A stretch of 64,000 bases of DNA. It comes from JACPYF01 sp964348695. Lineage in GTDB: Bacteria; Patescibacteriota; Saccharimonadia; Saccharimonadales; Saccharimonadaceae. The notes under the pieces are model-generated. The model was not told the DNA's origin. It did no database searches and worked only from the letters and a program-made list of their open reading frames with translations. The stretch's first letter is position 1. Each line of letters opens with the position of its first letter. The stretch lies in NCBI GenBank assembly GCA_964348695.1, contig CAYGDI010000003.1:1-64000 (forward strand), written 5' to 3'. Shown here piece by piece: positions 62,262 through 64,000 of the stretch. The translations under genes and the position numbers were made by a program.

Positions 62262-63068
62262 CTAGGTTTGAAGTAGTGATTTCATTTGTTTCGCTATAAG
62301 TTTTGTTGCGAAAACAGGGTTCAAGCGGTATAGTCGGTTCATCATTTTTGAATCTTTGCCTACAAATATCTGTGGCTTGTTTTTCTCGATACCTTTGACG
62401 ATGATCTCTGCTGCTACGTCTGCGGAAAGCATGTTGAATTTTTTTGACTGTTCTGTGGCGCCTGTAGGCATAGTGACGCCTGAATTTTGTGTGATGTTAG
62501 TCTGGGTGGCGCCCGGGAATACAATAGATACATTGACAGGTGTGTCCAGGAGTTCGGCATACAAACCTTCTGTGAGTAATTTAACAGCTGCTTTTGAAGC
62601 ACCGTAAATACTTTGCCCAGGCACAGGTAGGAAGCCACCCATACTAGAGACATTGACGATGTATGCCTCGGGCCGCTTTAGCAAATGCGGTAGAAATGCT
62701 TTAGTCATATACAGTGTTCCGTAAAAGTTGATATTGAATACCTTCTCTATAGAGGAATATTCGAGATCATTGACTGTTACAAACGGCTGTATGATACCTG
62801 CGTTATTGATGATAGCGTCGATGGATCGGTGTTGTGCCAATACTGCATCTGGAAGGTTTTTTACAGATTTTTTGTCTGATATGTCGACGACATGGGTGCT
62901 GAGGTGTTTGTTTTTTGTACCAACAGTATCTGTGAGTTGCAACAGAGTTTTTTCATGGACATCTACTGCCGCAACTTTCGCGCCTTTTGCTAGAAGAGCG
63001 AGGACGAGTGCTTTACCAATACCGCTCCCGGCTCCTGTGACGACAAACGCTTTGTTAGATATACCCAT
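62262..63068 (-). CDS. short-chain dehydrogenase/reductase
   Basis: 268 aa from the ATG at 63068. Classical SDR: NAD(P)-binding TGAGSGIG at 10-17, NNAG (about 85-90), Ser in VNVSSMGG and catalytic YGASK (about residue 150). Lys follows four residues after Tyr. The C-terminus (RLYRLNPVFATKLIAKQMKS) is basic and may contact membrane. TATAAT stands 7 nt before the ATG, so the longer in-frame start is rejected. Substrate unknown. Confidence 0.92.
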   Translation of the reverse strand: MGISNKAFVVTGAGSGIGKALVLALLAKGAKVAAVDVHEKTLLQLTDTVGTKNKHLSTHVVDISDKKSVKNLPDAVLAQHRSIDAIINNAGIIQPFVTVNDLEYSSIEKVFNINFYGTLYMTKAFLPHLLKRPEAYIVNVSSMGGFLPVPGQSIYGASKAAVKLLTEGLYAELLDTPVNVSIVFPGATQTNITQNSGVTMPTGATEQSKKFNMLSADVAAEIIVKGIEKNKPQIFVGKDSKMMNRLYRLNPVFATKLIAKQMKSLLQT

Positions 63069-63114
63069 ATTAGCTATTATACTCCAGTTGTAAGTATGAA
63101 AGTTTTTTAAATAA

Positions 63115-63133
63115 CCACAATTGTGGGTATACT
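63115..63133 (+). promoter_or_regulatory. palindrome and -10 of the following gene
   Basis: CCACAATTGTGG (63115-63126, perfect palindrome) abuts TATACT (63128-63133), which is 7 nt before the ATG at 63141. Repressor site likely. Confidence 0.5.
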
Positions 63134-63140
63134 TATAGTT

Positions 63141-63482
63141 ATGAATGAAAAGACACCTAAAAATCGGACACAAGAGCAGTCGGATGTTGCACCAGTCGGT
63201 AGTGAAGCGAGTCGAGAATCTGTATCCAATGGAGAAAATAGCACGCGACGTGGACGTATCATTGCTAGACTTGCAATATTCTTTGAACGAGCGAGTATGG
63301 GTGGCAGCAGAATCTCTGATCGAGCAACTGAAAAAGCTCCAGATAGAAGCGACTACTTTGTCTCTGGCCCTGGAGATGCAACCTTTAACGTTTCTTCTGA
63401 GGTTGCAGAAAAAATTGCAGCGAAAAATGGCGGTGAGTTACCTGACCATATTCGTATTAGAGAAGATCAATTAATAAATTAA
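63141..63482 (+). CDS. small hypothetical protein
   Basis: 113 aa, polar and charged with an Arg/Ser-rich N-terminal half and short helix (GRIIARLAIFFERASMG). The end (EVAEKIAAKNGGELPDHIRI) is more ordered. It has no signal peptide or recognised domain. A second, overlapping frame of similar length exists but lacks the leaderless promoter relation. The start at 63141 is chosen from the -10. The stop is next to the partial tRNA-Ser copy. Confidence 0.5.
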   Translation: MNEKTPKNRTQEQSDVAPVGSEASRESVSNGENSTRRGRIIARLAIFFERASMGGSRISDRATEKAPDRSDYFVSGPGDATFNVSSEVAEKIAAKNGGELPDHIRIREDQLIN

Positions 63483-63500
63483 TGGCGGAGAGAGAGGGAT
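63483..63500 (-). repeat. 18-nt duplicate of the tRNA-Ser 3' end
   Basis: 63483-63500 is identical to 63640-63657, the 3' end (acceptor, part of T-arm and CCA) of tRNA-Ser(GGA). Beyond it the sequences differ. Confidence 0.75.
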
Positions 63501-63600
63501 AGCGGCCTTCGGCCTTCTCCGCTCAGCCATGCTCGAAGCAAGCTTCTGCGCGTGACTTCGCTACACCGAACCTGGGTTCAAATCACTTTCGCGGGGAGAA
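63501..63600 (-). repeat. diverged tRNA-adjacent repeat, copy B
   Basis: Non-coding; aligns by eye with 25846-25980 (see copy A), including TTCGCTAC.CCGAAC and TGGGTTC...AAATCAC. The end resembles a T-arm (GGTTCAAATC). It contains an inverted repeat GCGG/CCGC around GCCTTCGGC. Confidence 0.45.
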
Positions 63601-63639
63601 AGTTTCGTAGTATATAAAATACACTACGAACTCTTCTCC

Positions 63640-63731
63640 TGGCGGAGAGAGAGGGATTCGAACCCTCGATTGCGATTGCTCACAATACACGCTTTCCAAG
63701 CGTGCTCCTTCAACCACTCGGACACCTCTCC
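63640..63731 (-). tRNA. tRNA-Ser(GGA), CCA encoded
   Basis: Minus strand: acceptor GGAGAGG/CTCTCC-type, D-arm TCCGAGTGGTTGAAGGA, anticodon stem CACGC/GCGTG with loop TTGGAAA (anticodon GGA), long variable arm, T-arm GGGTTCGAATCCC, and encoded CCA (63640-63642). A hairpin TTCGTAGT/ACTACGAA (63604-63630) lies 3' of it. Confidence 0.95.
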
Positions 63732-63756
63732 AAGTATATATATTGTAGCTTAGGTC

Positions 63757-63794
63757 AAAGAAAAACCCTCGATATCATCGTGACATCGAGGGTT
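63757..63794 (-). terminator. terminator of the LuxR-type gene
   Basis: AACCCTCGAT (63764-63773) pairs with ATCGAGGGTT (63785-63794); on the minus strand it is followed by a T-rich tract. Ends the gene at 63800. Confidence 0.75.
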
Positions 63795-63799
63795 GATCC

Positions 63800-64000
63800 T
63801 TAAGCTTTTGGAGGGTGAATGATTGAGCGACTCCCGCCGATCGCCACTGCATGGGTGCGTGTTTTGGCGTTGAGTTTCGCCAAAATCCGTTTCGTGTGAG
63901 TACGGATTGTCTCCGTTGAGAGTCCGAGCGCTGCTGCAACATCCTGCGTTGTTAAGCCATCTGCGTACATCTGCAGGATCTCTGCCTGACGGTCTGTCAG
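63800..64000 (-). CDS. LuxR-type HTH regulator, C-terminal part (runs off the window)
   Basis: 66 residues to the stop, continuing beyond 64000. LTDRQAEILQMYADGLTTQD, then VAAALGLSTETIRTHTKRIL and AKLNAKTRTHAVAI match the GerE/LuxR helix-turn-helix at every key position. The coding sequence is GC-rich, like the genes at 22861-24989 and 55868-56359. The upstream receiver or sensor domain, if any, is not visible. Partial by window edge only; no frameshift. Confidence 0.9.
   Translation of the reverse strand: MTDRQAEILQMYADGLTTQDVAAALGLSTETIRTHTKRILAKLNAKTRTHAVAIGGSRSIIHPPKA

Noticed and set aside
63145..63474. Alternative overlapping frame of 109 codons
   Set aside because: The other frame starts 7 nt after a -10 box at 63141 and is preferred; neither has a clear homologue, so confidence stays low.

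Overview
The window looks like a chromosome segment of a reduced, episymbiotic Candidate Phyla Radiation bacterium, most likely Saccharibacteria (TM7). Supporting signs are a Gram-positive style type IV secretion (T4SS) cluster with PrgI and split VirB4 proteins, a large array of VirB2/TrbC-like pilins, a huge modular surface protein, very compact gene spacing, and small stand-alone housekeeping genes. No amino-acid, nucleotide or lipid biosynthesis operon is visible. TGA works as a stop (several ATGA overlaps), which argues against the TGA-recoding Gracilibacteria/SR1. The lineage call is inference. Layout: positions 31-17584 hold the T4SS-like locus. On the minus strand are a four-domain wall hydrolase, an 847-aa membrane protein, VirB4 in two overlapping pieces, a PrgI/VirB3-like protein, a VirB6/TrbL-like protein and a helical partner. 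On the plus strand are a coiled-coil protein and eight tandem pilin-like genes ending at a strong bidirectional terminator. No coupling protein or relaxase is seen. Positions 17648-26112 hold Hsp20, ComF, a decayed DUF308/HdeD pseudogene, small membrane proteins, an RDD protein, a GC-rich LemA plus TPM-like pair, a lipoprotein and tRNA-Arg and tRNA-Ser. Positions 26137-38171 hold a TrmB-like regulator divergent from a CoaB-aldolase fusion, HIT, RlmH, a degenerate Nudix-HTH protein divergent from a CYTH/P-loop kinase pair, ValS, a putative caspase-like protein, TsaD and a MurE-like ligase. Positions 38267-51838 are one 4523-aa secreted repeat protein. Positions 51916-64000 hold a LytR_C-like protein, groES-groEL under a CIRCE element, a GC-rich orphan gene with its own structured leader, an alpha/beta hydrolase, PGI/PMI, a GNAT protein, a MacB-type ABC pair, an SDR, tRNA-Ser and the end of a LuxR-type regulator. 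How it may work together: the hydrolase could open the wall for the T4SS, the pilins could build its extracellular part, and the 4523-aa protein could act as a surface adhesin, all fitting life attached to a host cell. At the regulatory level, many genes have an extended -10 box only 6-10 nt before the ATG, so leaderless mRNAs appear to be the rule for single genes, while Shine-Dalgarno sites occur inside operons. Dispersed diverged repeats lie 3' of three tRNA genes, and three stretches of clearly different base composition suggest acquired genes.
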